64,000 nt of DNA, from contig NZ_JMLS01000003.1 of assembly GCF_000686845.1 (NCBI RefSeq), positions 124,001-188,000 on the forward strand. Direction: 5' to 3'. The notes beneath the pieces are model-generated. The model had not been told where the DNA came from. It worked only from the letters and a program-made list of their open reading frames with translations, and searched no databases. How positions within the stretch are numbered: position 1 is the first letter of the stretch; each line of letters begins with the position of its first letter. Position numbers and translations under genes: made by a program. The stretch comes from Paenibacillus sp. UNC451MF. Lineage in GTDB: Bacteria > Bacillota > Bacilli > Paenibacillales > NBRC-103111. Shown in pieces: positions 44,874 through 53,424 of the stretch.

Positions 44874-46202
44874 ATGAACAAAATAGGATTGAGAACTGCA
44901 TTATTTACTACTTCGATAGCCATGTTGGCAGGATGTACGTCATTACCTGTAGGTGAAGAACAACCGACTACACCTAAATCTTCACCCAACGAGTTATTCA
45001 TTTACACGGTATATCCTGCATTTTATGCAAAGGAAGAAAACTTCGATAAGCAAATTGGACAATTTTTGAAAAAGAAGTTTCCGGATGTGACCATCAAGCA
45101 CGTACACTGGGATAAAGGCCGTGAGTATAAAGATTTGATTGCCGCAGGTACGGTTCCAGACATCATTATCGATAACACTCGTATGAATGTGCAGAGATAT
45201 ATTTTTGACAACGATCTGCAATATGACATCGGAGATTTAATTAAAAAATATAACTTCGATACGAGCAAATTGAACCCGGCCCATGTGGCTCAGATGAAGA
45301 ATCTTTCGCCAGAAGGTACTTTATATGGGCTGCCGTTCAATAATAATGATTTCCTTCTGTTCTACAACAAGGATATCTTCGATAAATTTGGTGTGGATTA
45401 TCCGAAGGATGGCATGACGTATGATGAGATTTATGAGCTCGCAAAGAAATTGACCCGTGTTGAAGGAGAGACGACCTATAAAGGTTTCTCACAAAACCCT
45501 GGACACTATATGAACTACAATCAGCTTTCTCTGTCGCCGCTTAGCTTGAAGGAAGATAAAGCAAGCTTGAATACTCCGGAATGGAAAAAAATCGTAGACA
45601 ATATGAGACGCTTCTACGATATTCCTGCTAATCAATTCGATACGGTCGAAGTGTTCGCATCGAAAGGAAATATCGCCATGGCTGTCGCAACCGTAGATCA
45701 TCTTGTTTCATTCCATGAGCAAAATAAAAACTTGAACTTCGATGTCGTTTCCGTTCCGTCTTTCAGCGAATCACCGAATACGAGATATCAACCTAACTTG
45801 TATTCGATGTATCTCACTAAACAATCCACGAAGAAGGATCTTGCCTTCCAGGCAATGGCCGCCATTCTTTCTGAGGAGCATCAAGTTGATTTGGCTAAGG
45901 AAGGTGTTATCGTTCCTATGGAGTCCAAAGCGGTGCAAGAGGCATTTGGACAAAACCTGCCGCAAATGCGTGGGAAGAACACGAAAGCGATCTTTAATGG
46001 CAAAACAGCCATGCCTCCGGCAGCACGTGGTGCAGGTCTTCTCTGGTATGATGTCCCAATGCAAAATGTTTTCGCTCCTCTAATTTTCAAAGAATCCAAA
46101 GACTCTGTAACGGCATTGCGGATGATTGAAGAGCAATCTACTAAAGCGATCGAAACCAATAAGGCTGCCAAGACAGAGCTCGAGAAGGCAGCGAAAAAAT
46201 AA
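44874..46202 (+). CDS. Sugar-binding lipoprotein, CUT1 solute-binding protein (paralog 2)
   Basis: 442 residues, lipobox MLAGC (Cys21). Very similar to paralog 1 over the first lobe (FIYTVYPAFYAKEENFDKQI, VHWDKGREYKDLIAAG), with the ligand-side segment reading YGLPFNNNDFLLFYNKDI. C-terminal helices end TNKAAKTELEKAAKK, longer than paralog 1. It begins 35 bp after the linker lipoprotein, with GGGAGG about 15 nt upstream of the start. A terminator follows. Confidence 0.9.
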   Translation: MNKIGLRTALFTTSIAMLAGCTSLPVGEEQPTTPKSSPNELFIYTVYPAFYAKEENFDKQIGQFLKKKFPDVTIKHVHWDKGREYKDLIAAGTVPDIIIDNTRMNVQRYIFDNDLQYDIGDLIKKYNFDTSKLNPAHVAQMKNLSPEGTLYGLPFNNNDFLLFYNKDIFDKFGVDYPKDGMTYDEIYELAKKLTRVEGETTYKGFSQNPGHYMNYNQLSLSPLSLKEDKASLNTPEWKKIVDNMRRFYDIPANQFDTVEVFASKGNIAMAVATVDHLVSFHEQNKNLNFDVVSVPSFSESPNTRYQPNLYSMYLTKQSTKKDLAFQAMAAILSEEHQVDLAKEGVIVPMESKAVQEAFGQNLPQMRGKNTKAIFNGKTAMPPAARGAGLLWYDVPMQNVFAPLIFKESKDSVTALRMIEEQSTKAIETNKAAKTELEKAAKK

Positions 46203-46216
46203 TCCATCACTACCCT

Positions 46217-46268
46217 AAAAGGCATCCTCATTTAGTAGAACATTACATTGAGGACTGCCTTTTCTTTT
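46217..46268 (+). terminator. Intrinsic terminator
   Basis: AAAAGGCA-CCTCA at 46217-46230 pairs with TGAGG-TGCCTTTT at 46249-46263 and is followed by CTTTTT. It lies 15 bp after paralog 2. Since paralog 3 has no separate promoter that I can see, it may attenuate rather than stop transcription. Confidence 0.65.
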
Positions 46269-46289
46269 TAAAAAGGAGGCTTTTTAACT

Positions 46290-47618
46290 ATGAAGAAAGC
46301 TTTAACGAAATCGGTGCTAGTTGTGTCTGCATTCTTTTTGATTGCAGGCTGCAAGTCAACTGCTGTTGGAACCATTGAAACGGTGACCCCTTCTTCTTCG
46401 GATAATGAACTGTTGATTTACACGGTATGGCCTGCTTCTTATGTCAAGGAAGAAATATTCCAAAGGCAGATTGGCCAACCGCTTCAAAAGAAGTTTCCAG
46501 ATCTGAAAATTAAGCATATACACTGGGATAATCCGGGCCGGCAGTATAAGGATTTGATTGCGGCAGGTACCATTCCCGATATCATTATGGATGATTCCCA
46601 CTTGAATTTAAATCGGTACATCATCGACAACGACCTTCAATACGACATGAGAGAGCTGATCAAAAAGTATAATTTCGATACCGATAAGCTGAATAAGCCA
46701 TCGATGGATAGAATGAAGAATATTACCAAGGAAGGGGCTATTTATGGTCTTCCATTTCAGATTGGGGATTATATCCTCTTTTATAATAAAGATATATTCG
46801 ATAAATTCGGCGTGGACTATCCGAAAGATGGGATGACTTACGACGAGGCTTATGAATTAGCCAAGAAGCTGACTCGCGTGGATGGAGAAATAACGTATAA
46901 AGGATATTCTCAAAATCCAGGCCACTATATGAACTATAACCAGCTATCTTTGAATCCTTTGCACTCGACGGAGAACAAGGCGAACTTGAGTACGGACGGG
47001 TGGAAGAAGCTAGTTGACAATATGAGGCGCTTTTATGAAATTCCAGCCAACCAATTTGATACGGTAGAAAATTTCTCTAAGGGCAACATCGCCATGGCTA
47101 TAGCTTCTTCAGATCGAATTGTGAAGTTCTATGAAGACAACAAGAATTTGAATTTCGATATAGCTTCGGTTCCTTTTTTCAACGAGTTACCAGACACGCG
47201 TTACCAGCCAAATGTAAATTCGATTTATATTACGAAACAATCTACTAAGAAAGATCAAGCTTTCCAGGTAATTTCTTATTTGCTTAGTGAAGAAGCCCAA
47301 ATCGAGCTGTCTAAAGAAGGGATTGTTGGGTCTCTGCAAACTCAGGCAGTAAAAGAAGCATTCGGTAAAAATTTACCACAAATGAAGGGGAAGCATACCG
47401 AGTCCATTTTTTACGGTAAGTATGCTGACGCCACACCCGCTCGTGCACCGGGGTTAACTTATCATCTTGTTAATACACAAGGTGTGTTCGCACCATTGAT
47501 CTTCCTGGAATCCAAGGACACGGTTACAGCGCTGAGAATGACGGAGGAGAGGGAGACCAAAGCGATATTAGCTGAGAAAGCAGCTAAGGATGAGCTTAAT
47601 AAAGCAGCCAACAAGTAA
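46290..47618 (+). CDS. Sugar-binding lipoprotein, CUT1 solute-binding protein (paralog 3)
   Basis: 442 residues, lipobox LIAGC (Cys21). More diverged than the first two: IYTVWPASYVKEEIFQRQI, IHWDNPGRQYKDLIAAG and YGLPFQIGDYILFYNKDI. The core PKDGMTYDEAYELAKKLTRV is kept in all three. Strong Shine-Dalgarno AAAAAGGAGG before the ATG. The three genes are recent tandem copies, consistent with broadened or shifted ligand range for one permease pair (inference). Confidence 0.9.
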   Translation: MKKALTKSVLVVSAFFLIAGCKSTAVGTIETVTPSSSDNELLIYTVWPASYVKEEIFQRQIGQPLQKKFPDLKIKHIHWDNPGRQYKDLIAAGTIPDIIMDDSHLNLNRYIIDNDLQYDMRELIKKYNFDTDKLNKPSMDRMKNITKEGAIYGLPFQIGDYILFYNKDIFDKFGVDYPKDGMTYDEAYELAKKLTRVDGEITYKGYSQNPGHYMNYNQLSLNPLHSTENKANLSTDGWKKLVDNMRRFYEIPANQFDTVENFSKGNIAMAIASSDRIVKFYEDNKNLNFDIASVPFFNELPDTRYQPNVNSIYITKQSTKKDQAFQVISYLLSEEAQIELSKEGIVGSLQTQAVKEAFGKNLPQMKGKHTESIFYGKYADATPARAPGLTYHLVNTQGVFAPLIFLESKDTVTALRMTEERETKAILAEKAAKDELNKAANK

Positions 47619-47646
47619 GCATTTGTATCTATCAAGGAACAATAAA

Positions 47647-47697
47647 CCTATAATCATGCGATTAAGCGCCTATAATGTATTCGTCGTTTCGTATTAT
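47647..47697 (+). promoter_or_regulatory. Candidate promoter of the shared CCTATA/TTTCRTANTA class
   Basis: CCTATA at 47647-47652 and 47669-47674 (22 bp apart), a 17-bp spacer, then TTTCGTATTAT with the -10-like TATTAT at 47692-47697. It drives the SLH/HPLAAGL protein across a ~120-nt leader. Confidence 0.65.
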
Positions 47698-47821
47698 TTT
47701 TAAAGAGTACACAATTCATTATTGAACAATACGCTGTTGTGGAGGTGTCGTCCGGACAAACATCAGGATCAAGTTAAGAATGTTGTCAATTGCCATCATT
47801 AAAATTGGGAAGGTGCGTTGA

Positions 47822-49222
47822 ATGAAAAAATTATTCTCTTCTTTATTATGTCTCCTCCTTTTGTCGTTAACTGTACTACCGTTTGCTTTTGCAGCAACTG
47901 CTGACACTCCTTCAGCTGTCAAAAGTGTAGATGATTTCAAAGACTTGAAGGACCTTCCGCAAGATTTGAAAACCAAGTTCGATGAGTTGATCCGTGGAGG
48001 TGTGTTTAGCGGAGTAACTGATGATACATTCGGCTTGGAATCGAAGATGGATCGCGCACAATTCGCTAAGGTAGCTGCAATTATTTTTTCATTGCCCATG
48101 GATAAAACGCTTACAACTCCATCCTTTACCGATGTGAGTATGGATCATTGGTCGTTCTCCTATGTGGAGGCACTGAAAAAAGCAGGTCTTACGAACGGTT
48201 ATGATTCGACAGGTACAACCTATAATCCGTCCGGTGAAGTATCCCGGCAGGAGCTTGCTACGTTTCTAATTCGTGGACTCGGGTTAGATGATGCTGCTAA
48301 GAAAGCCAACCCAGTGACAGATAGCACAGTGGATGATTGGGCGAAAGGCTATGTCGCTCTTGCCCTGGAGAAGAACATCCTGACGAAGCAGGATGATGGG
48401 ACGTTCGGGGGCAAAGCATCTGCTACACGTAAGATGCTTGTACTTGCGAGCTATGAGTCGAAAAAGCTGTTTGAAGGAAAGGGTAGTTCTACACCAACAC
48501 CTGCACCAACGACAACGCCTGAGCCAAAGAAGGAGAATCCGGCAACACCGGCAACGAATCCGGATACTTCATCATCAACGACTTCGAAAGTGTCTGCTAA
48601 GGGTAAGAAAGCGATCGTTACAAGTGACATTAGATCCGGCCAAACTACGTTGGCGGATGATGAGAAGCCTCTTATTAGCCGTTTACAATCGCTAGGCTTT
48701 GAAGTAAGCCGTTTGGCAAGCTCAAAAATAGCGCCTGAAGCTTTTGAAGGCTACGACCTTATCGTTATCGGTTCGTCAACAAACTCCAAGTATGTCAAGA
48801 AAAAGCTGAAAGATCTTCCTATACCGATTATTTACAACAAACTGATTTCTTTTGGGGATGCTGACTTCTCCTCCGTTTCAGAAAAAACAAATATCGATAA
48901 ACAATTGAAAATTACGATTACAAATTCCGATCACCCTCTTGCGGCTGGTTTAAAGGGAGATGTGCAAATTTATTATGAACCGGATACTATCGGATATTCT
49001 AAGCCGAGCGCCGATGCTATCATTATCGCAACAGCCGCAGGCGATTCTTCCAAACCAGTTATTGCCGCTTATGAGAAAGGTTCGAAAAATATCCTGGGAG
49101 AACCTGTAGCTGCCCGTACCGTAACTTTCGGTTCAAATTCATCCTCCATGAAGGAAAATGCTACTAACGAATTGTGGAAGCTGTTCGACGCACAAGCATT
49201 GTGGGCCATCCAAAATCCATAA
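47822..49222 (+). CDS. SLH-anchored surface protein with C-terminal HPLAAGL-type domain
   Basis: 466 residues. Signal peptide about 1-25 (ending FAFAAT), then about three SLH-like repeats over residues 30-215, for example FTDVSMDHWSFSYVEALKKAGL and YNPSGEVSRQELATFLIRGL. A Thr/Pro linker at about 220-258 follows. The C-terminal domain (about 260-466) is the same as in the four lipoproteins: KKAIVTSDIRSGQ, LIVIGSSTNSKYV, ITNSDHPLAAGLKG, ARTVTFG, LWKLFDAQALWA. SLH repeats bind pyruvylated wall polymer, so this copy should sit at the cell surface. GGAAGGTG lies upstream of the ATG. Confidence 0.85.
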   Translation: MKKLFSSLLCLLLLSLTVLPFAFAATADTPSAVKSVDDFKDLKDLPQDLKTKFDELIRGGVFSGVTDDTFGLESKMDRAQFAKVAAIIFSLPMDKTLTTPSFTDVSMDHWSFSYVEALKKAGLTNGYDSTGTTYNPSGEVSRQELATFLIRGLGLDDAAKKANPVTDSTVDDWAKGYVALALEKNILTKQDDGTFGGKASATRKMLVLASYESKKLFEGKGSSTPTPAPTTTPEPKKENPATPATNPDTSSSTTSKVSAKGKKAIVTSDIRSGQTTLADDEKPLISRLQSLGFEVSRLASSKIAPEAFEGYDLIVIGSSTNSKYVKKKLKDLPIPIIYNKLISFGDADFSSVSEKTNIDKQLKITITNSDHPLAAGLKGDVQIYYEPDTIGYSKPSADAIIIATAAGDSSKPVIAAYEKGSKNILGEPVAARTVTFGSNSSSMKENATNELWKLFDAQALWAIQNP

Positions 49223-49240
49223 GATATTACTGAAGGACGA

Positions 49241-49268
49241 AACTCCAGCTTACGGGCTGGAGTTTTTT
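49241..49268 (+). terminator. Intrinsic terminator
   Basis: AACTCCAGC-(TTACGG)-GCTGGAGTT is a perfect 9-bp stem running into TTTTTT, 18 bp after the SLH protein. Confidence 0.9.
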
Positions 49269-49295
49269 ACATCCATCGGTAGATGAAACAAATAA

Positions 49296-49346
49296 CCTAT
49301 AAAAATGAAATAAATCCCCTAAATTCAGATAACGGTTTCATAGTAA
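49296..49346 (+). promoter_or_regulatory. Candidate promoter of the shared CCTATA/TTTCRTANTA class
   Basis: CCTATA at 49296-49301 and CCTAAA at 49318-49323 (22 bp apart), a 17-bp spacer, then TTTCATAGTAA with the -10-like TAGTAA at 49341-49346. It drives the membrane-fusion protein/FtsX pair. The spacer bases 49327-49340, read on the - strand, are a one-mismatch cre-like site (TGAAACCGTTATCT). Confidence 0.6.
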
Positions 49347-49417
49347 GGTGGGGATAACAAAATTTCAAACGATTCCGTGTCATTTGCAGCCACGTGTGTC
49401 ACTGGGGGATGGTTAAG

Positions 49418-50452
49418 ATGTCAAAGCGGATTGCTAAATTTATCATTGTGATGTGTACCTCGGGTATGCTGATGTCCCTTACCGCATGCTCATTATTGCC
49501 GGTTGAAGAAGAAGAACTAGCCCCTCCACTTGTTGAGCCTGTCAAGGAAACGCTAAGTATCTTTGAGGCCAAACGTGCGGACATTGTGAAGCAAATTACC
49601 GGGGTTGCCACTTTTGCCTCGGATAAGACGGATTACCTGTATTACAAAACCTCCGCAGGGAAGCTGATATCGATAAACGTAAAGCTCGGAGATAGAGTGA
49701 ATGCTGGCGATCTCATCGCATCCACGGAAACCGGCGAGCTGGAAACGAAGATACGCGTACAGGAAATTGCGATTGAAAAGGCAAAGATATCGCTGGTGCA
49801 GGAAGTAGCCGACAAAGGATCGGACAACCCATCCGTACAGCTCAAAATGCTAGATATGGAAAGTGCACAAATCCAGTTGAAATCACTGCAAACTCAGCTT
49901 GAAAATTCCAAACTTATAGCTAAGTCCGATGGTATCGTAACCTTCGTTGATTCTATTAAACCCGGAGAAGAGGTTGCTGCATACAAACAAATGGTGACGC
50001 TTTCCGATCCTACGCAGATGAAGCTTATCTATACGGCCGCAAGTCAGAATGATCTGGCAGGAGTAGAAATCAATATGGATGCTTCGGTGAAGATCAAAGA
50101 CAAGACGTATACAGGGAGGGTCGTTCAAACCCCTATGACCGCCACACCGAGCGATAATAAAACCCTACAAGATAAAAACAATAAATCATTGGTTATCAAT
50201 GTTGAAGGAGAATTGCCTGAAGAAATAACTATAGGTTCTCAAGCGGACATTACGGTCGTTACGGAAAAAAGAGAACAAGTCGTTGTCATACCGAGAGCCG
50301 GACTGCGCAGCTACATGGGGCGTGATTATGTACAGGTTCTGGATGGGGAAAGCCGCAAAGAGATTGATGTAGAGAAAGGGATTGTAGCTGCAACGGAAGT
50401 GGAAATACGCAAAGGAATAAGTGAGGGGCAGAAAATTATTCTTGCAAACTAG
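49418..50452 (+). CDS. HlyD/MacA-like membrane-fusion lipoprotein
   Basis: 344 residues. Lipobox SLTAC gives Cys24. The sequence then follows periplasmic-adaptor order: half-lipoyl (GKLISINVKLGDRVNAGDLI), coiled-coil arm (about 112-160), second half-lipoyl (SDGIVTFVDSIKPGEEV), beta-barrel (YTAASQNDLAGVEI) and a C-terminal domain (VVIPRAGLRSYMGRDYVQVL). In Gram-positives such adaptors pair with MacB/FtsX-type permeases. The ATG at 49418 has GGGGGA about 9 nt upstream. The permease gene starts 12 bp after its stop, so the two form one complex. Confidence 0.88.
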   Translation: MSKRIAKFIIVMCTSGMLMSLTACSLLPVEEEELAPPLVEPVKETLSIFEAKRADIVKQITGVATFASDKTDYLYYKTSAGKLISINVKLGDRVNAGDLIASTETGELETKIRVQEIAIEKAKISLVQEVADKGSDNPSVQLKMLDMESAQIQLKSLQTQLENSKLIAKSDGIVTFVDSIKPGEEVAAYKQMVTLSDPTQMKLIYTAASQNDLAGVEINMDASVKIKDKTYTGRVVQTPMTATPSDNKTLQDKNNKSLVINVEGELPEEITIGSQADITVVTEKREQVVVIPRAGLRSYMGRDYVQVLDGESRKEIDVEKGIVAATEVEIRKGISEGQKIILAN

Positions 50453-50464
50453 GAGGCTAAGAGC

Positions 50465-53374
50465 GTGGCAATATTTATCATGATCCTGCGCAAGATGATC
50501 AATAATAAATGGCTAGAGCTTAGTCTGCTGTTTGGATTGATATTGTCTGTGGCACTTACAAGCAGTATGCCTATTTATACTAATGCGATACTGCAAAGAT
50601 TGCTTGTTCAAGAGCTGCAGCAGATGCAGACGAGCAGCAGTCAATATCCAGGGATTTATTGGCTGTCGGTGAATTTGCCTGCTGAGCAGGACAAGGATAA
50701 GAAAGTCAAGCTCTCGGAAACCGATGATTTTTTGAAAAGAATAGGAAACCGATTCGGTATTCCCGAGCAATACTATGTTCGCGAAAGATCCTCACAAAGA
50801 TACAATGTTACGCCAGCCGAACCTGATAAAGTGGATATGAGCAGGCAACGTTCTGCAGATATTACTGCAATTGACGGTATTGAAGGCCATATAAAACTTG
50901 TAGACGGACATATGCCGGTTAAGGAACCTGTTGACGGGGTCTACGAAGCACTTGTCGTGCCCGAGGCTTTGACAGAATTGGGAATGGTGCTTAACACAGT
51001 CTTTGTAATCCAAGACGAAGATACGAATGAGGCGATACGAATTAAGCCCGTAGGCGTATTGGATCGTAAGGATTACACGGATGTGTTCTGGTATAACATT
51101 CCAAGCAGCTACAAGAACAGCTTTTTAATTGATTTTACATTGTTTGAAAAAAATTTCACTAACGGTGGCAAGCTCCATGTGCAGTCAAGCTATTGGTACT
51201 GGGCACTGGATTATAAAAAAATGAAACTAGTAACCGTCAACTCGTTCATTTCAACGCACTTTATGATCGACAAGCATATGGATGAGCGTTACGAAACGCA
51301 TAATTATAACGCGCCGGCGTTAAAAACCCTTGGCAACTATTACGTTAAAGAAGCGAATCTGAAGATGATGCTCTGGTCGCTGAACGTGCCCGTGGTACTA
51401 ATGCTTGGATTTTATTTGTACATGGTAGCCAATCTGATTACAGAGCGCCAGAAAACAGAAATTGCCGTTTTGAGAAGTCGCGGTGCGAGCCGTTTGCAGA
51501 TCATTTTTGGTTATGTTATGGAGAGCTTGGTGTTGGGCTCCGTTGCCTTTTGTATTGGTCCGTATGTAGGTATGTATTTAACCAAAGTATTGGGTGCCTC
51601 CAGCGGGTTCCTAGAATTTGTACAGAGGGCAAAGCTGGATGTATCTCTAAATCAGGATGCATTCTTGTATGCTCTGATTGCTGTCGGAAGCTCATTAGTG
51701 ATGACACTTATCCCTGTCTTTCTAGCTACAAAGGTTACGATTGTAGGGCATAAACAGCAGTCGGCACGCCAGGAGAAGAGTTCCTTTTGGCACATTTATT
51801 TTATCGACATCATCTTGATCGGCATTTCCTTGTATGGTTTATATACCTACAAAACACGAATAAAAGATCTACTGTCACTCGGCTTAAAATCAGGTGATTT
51901 GAAGGTGGATCCACTATTGTTTTTTATTCCTGCCATTTTCATATTGGGGATGGGACTACTTGTGCTTCGACTCTATCCATGGTTCATGAAACTAATCTAC
52001 AGAATGGGTAGGCGATGGTGGTCTCCAGCACTGTATTTCACGTTAATCCAAGTCAGTCGATCAACCCTGCAGTATCAATTTATTATGGTATTTTTGATCA
52101 TTACCATAGCCACCGGATTGTTTAGTGCCAGCGCTACCAGGACTATTAACAAAAACACAACGGATAAAATCCGGTATTCAGCCGGTGCGGATATTACGAT
52201 GCAAATACGATGGGAAAATGATGCGCCTCCAGCTATATTGACAGGATTGTCAGTGGAGGAAGGAGGTGAGGAAGAAGAGGAAAACACGGATTTCGGGACT
52301 CCCGCTCCACACAAGACACAGTATACGGAGCCGTCCTTTCTCCCTTTCACCCAGCTTCCAGGTGTAGAGCATGCCGCCAAAGTATTCATTAAAAAAGATG
52401 CGACCTTTACTCGAAGTAAATCACAAGATACGGTCCAGCTTATGGGGATCGATACGAAGGAATTCGGTCAAACAAGCTGGATGCGCGCAGGGCTGCTCGA
52501 TCATCACATGAATAATTATTTAAACTTAATAGCAGCCAAACCTTCGGCGGTATTAATATCGAAATCGATGGCAGAGGAGTACAATCTAAAGTCTGGAGAT
52601 ACTATAACACTTGGTTGGTCGGGTATAGAAGGAGCGCAGTTCACTGTGTACGGCATGGTTGATTACTGGCCGTCATGGAATCCTAACCCTGGAACTAACG
52701 ACACGATAACCGTGTCCTCCAAAACAGGGACAGCGACAAAAGTAAAAAAACCAATGCTCGTAATCGGGCATTTGCCATATATCCAGAATAATTTGGCTTT
52801 GGAGCCATACGAGGTATGGCTGAAGCTGAAGCCGGATGCAAGCAGTCAAGCGGTATATAAAGCGGTTATGGACCACGGATATCAGATCGAAGCCCTAAGG
52901 GATGCGAAGCAAGAGCAGATTAAAGCGATTAAGGATCCATTCCAGATGGCTATAAACGGCGTCATGACCTTAGGTTTTTTAATATCGATAAGCATATGCT
53001 TTTTCGGTTTCCTCTTATATTGGGTGTTGTCACTTCACGCAAGAACGCTTCAGTTCGGTATTTTACGAGCAATGGGCATATCCTTCTTCCAACTGCTCGT
53101 GATACTGATAGGGGAACAAGTATTAATTTCTGGAGCAGCCATCGTTATCGGAATCTCTACAGGGGGTATTGCGAGTCAATTGTTCGTGCCATTATTCGAA
53201 ATGTCTTTTGACCCGAAAACTCAGGTACCGCCTTTTAAAGTGACGTTTGATCCTCATGATCAGGTTCGGCTCTATTGGGTTGTTGCCGTAATGATAACGA
53301 CCGGCTTGATCATCCTCTCACACATCGTCTCGCGAATCCGGATACATCAGGCTGTCAAGCTAGGTGAGGATTAA
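50465..53374 (+). CDS. FtsX/MacB-family ABC-type permease (large, two FtsX units)
   Basis: 969 residues. About ten transmembrane helices are visible (approximately 17-40, 303-326, 354-377, 398-424, 442-460, 478-501, 537-559, 830-858, 872-900, 935-958), with large extracellular parts at 41-300 and 560-828. Each half has an FtsX core (TERQKTEIAVLRSRGASRLQ; QFGILRAMGISFFQLLVILI). The GTG start has AGGAGG 8 nt upstream. These permeases need a LolD/MacB-type ATPase; none is present nearby, only a CUT1 ATPase 45 kb upstream. An extracellular acidic stretch (EEGGEEEEEN) lies near residue 600. It probably acts with the preceding lipoprotein in envelope export or mechanotransmission; substrate unknown. 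Confidence 0.88.
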   Translation: MAIFIMILRKMINNKWLELSLLFGLILSVALTSSMPIYTNAILQRLLVQELQQMQTSSSQYPGIYWLSVNLPAEQDKDKKVKLSETDDFLKRIGNRFGIPEQYYVRERSSQRYNVTPAEPDKVDMSRQRSADITAIDGIEGHIKLVDGHMPVKEPVDGVYEALVVPEALTELGMVLNTVFVIQDEDTNEAIRIKPVGVLDRKDYTDVFWYNIPSSYKNSFLIDFTLFEKNFTNGGKLHVQSSYWYWALDYKKMKLVTVNSFISTHFMIDKHMDERYETHNYNAPALKTLGNYYVKEANLKMMLWSLNVPVVLMLGFYLYMVANLITERQKTEIAVLRSRGASRLQIIFGYVMESLVLGSVAFCIGPYVGMYLTKVLGASSGFLEFVQRAKLDVSLNQDAFLYALIAVGSSLVMTLIPVFLATKVTIVGHKQQSARQEKSSFWHIYFIDIILIGISLYGLYTYKTRIKDLLSLGLKSGDLKVDPLLFFIPAIFILGMGLLVLRLYPWFMKLIYRMGRRWWSPALYFTLIQVSRSTLQYQFIMVFLIITIATGLFSASATRTINKNTTDKIRYSAGADITMQIRWENDAPPAILTGLSVEEGGEEEEENTDFGTPAPHKTQYTEPSFLPFTQLPGVEHAAKVFIKKDATFTRSKSQDTVQLMGIDTKEFGQTSWMRAGLLDHHMNNYLNLIAAKPSAVLISKSMAEEYNLKSGDTITLGWSGIEGAQFTVYGMVDYWPSWNPNPGTNDTITVSSKTGTATKVKKPMLVIGHLPYIQNNLALEPYEVWLKLKPDASSQAVYKAVMDHGYQIEALRDAKQEQIKAIKDPFQMAINGVMTLGFLISISICFFGFLLYWVLSLHARTLQFGILRAMGISFFQLLVILIGEQVLISGAAIVIGISTGGIASQLFVPLFEMSFDPKTQVPPFKVTFDPHDQVRLYWVVAVMITTGLIILSHIVSRIRIHQAVKLGED

Positions 53375-53424
53375 CCACCAGCATCAATTTGGAAATTTTA
53401 TTACAGAAAAGGAGAGTGCAAAGA

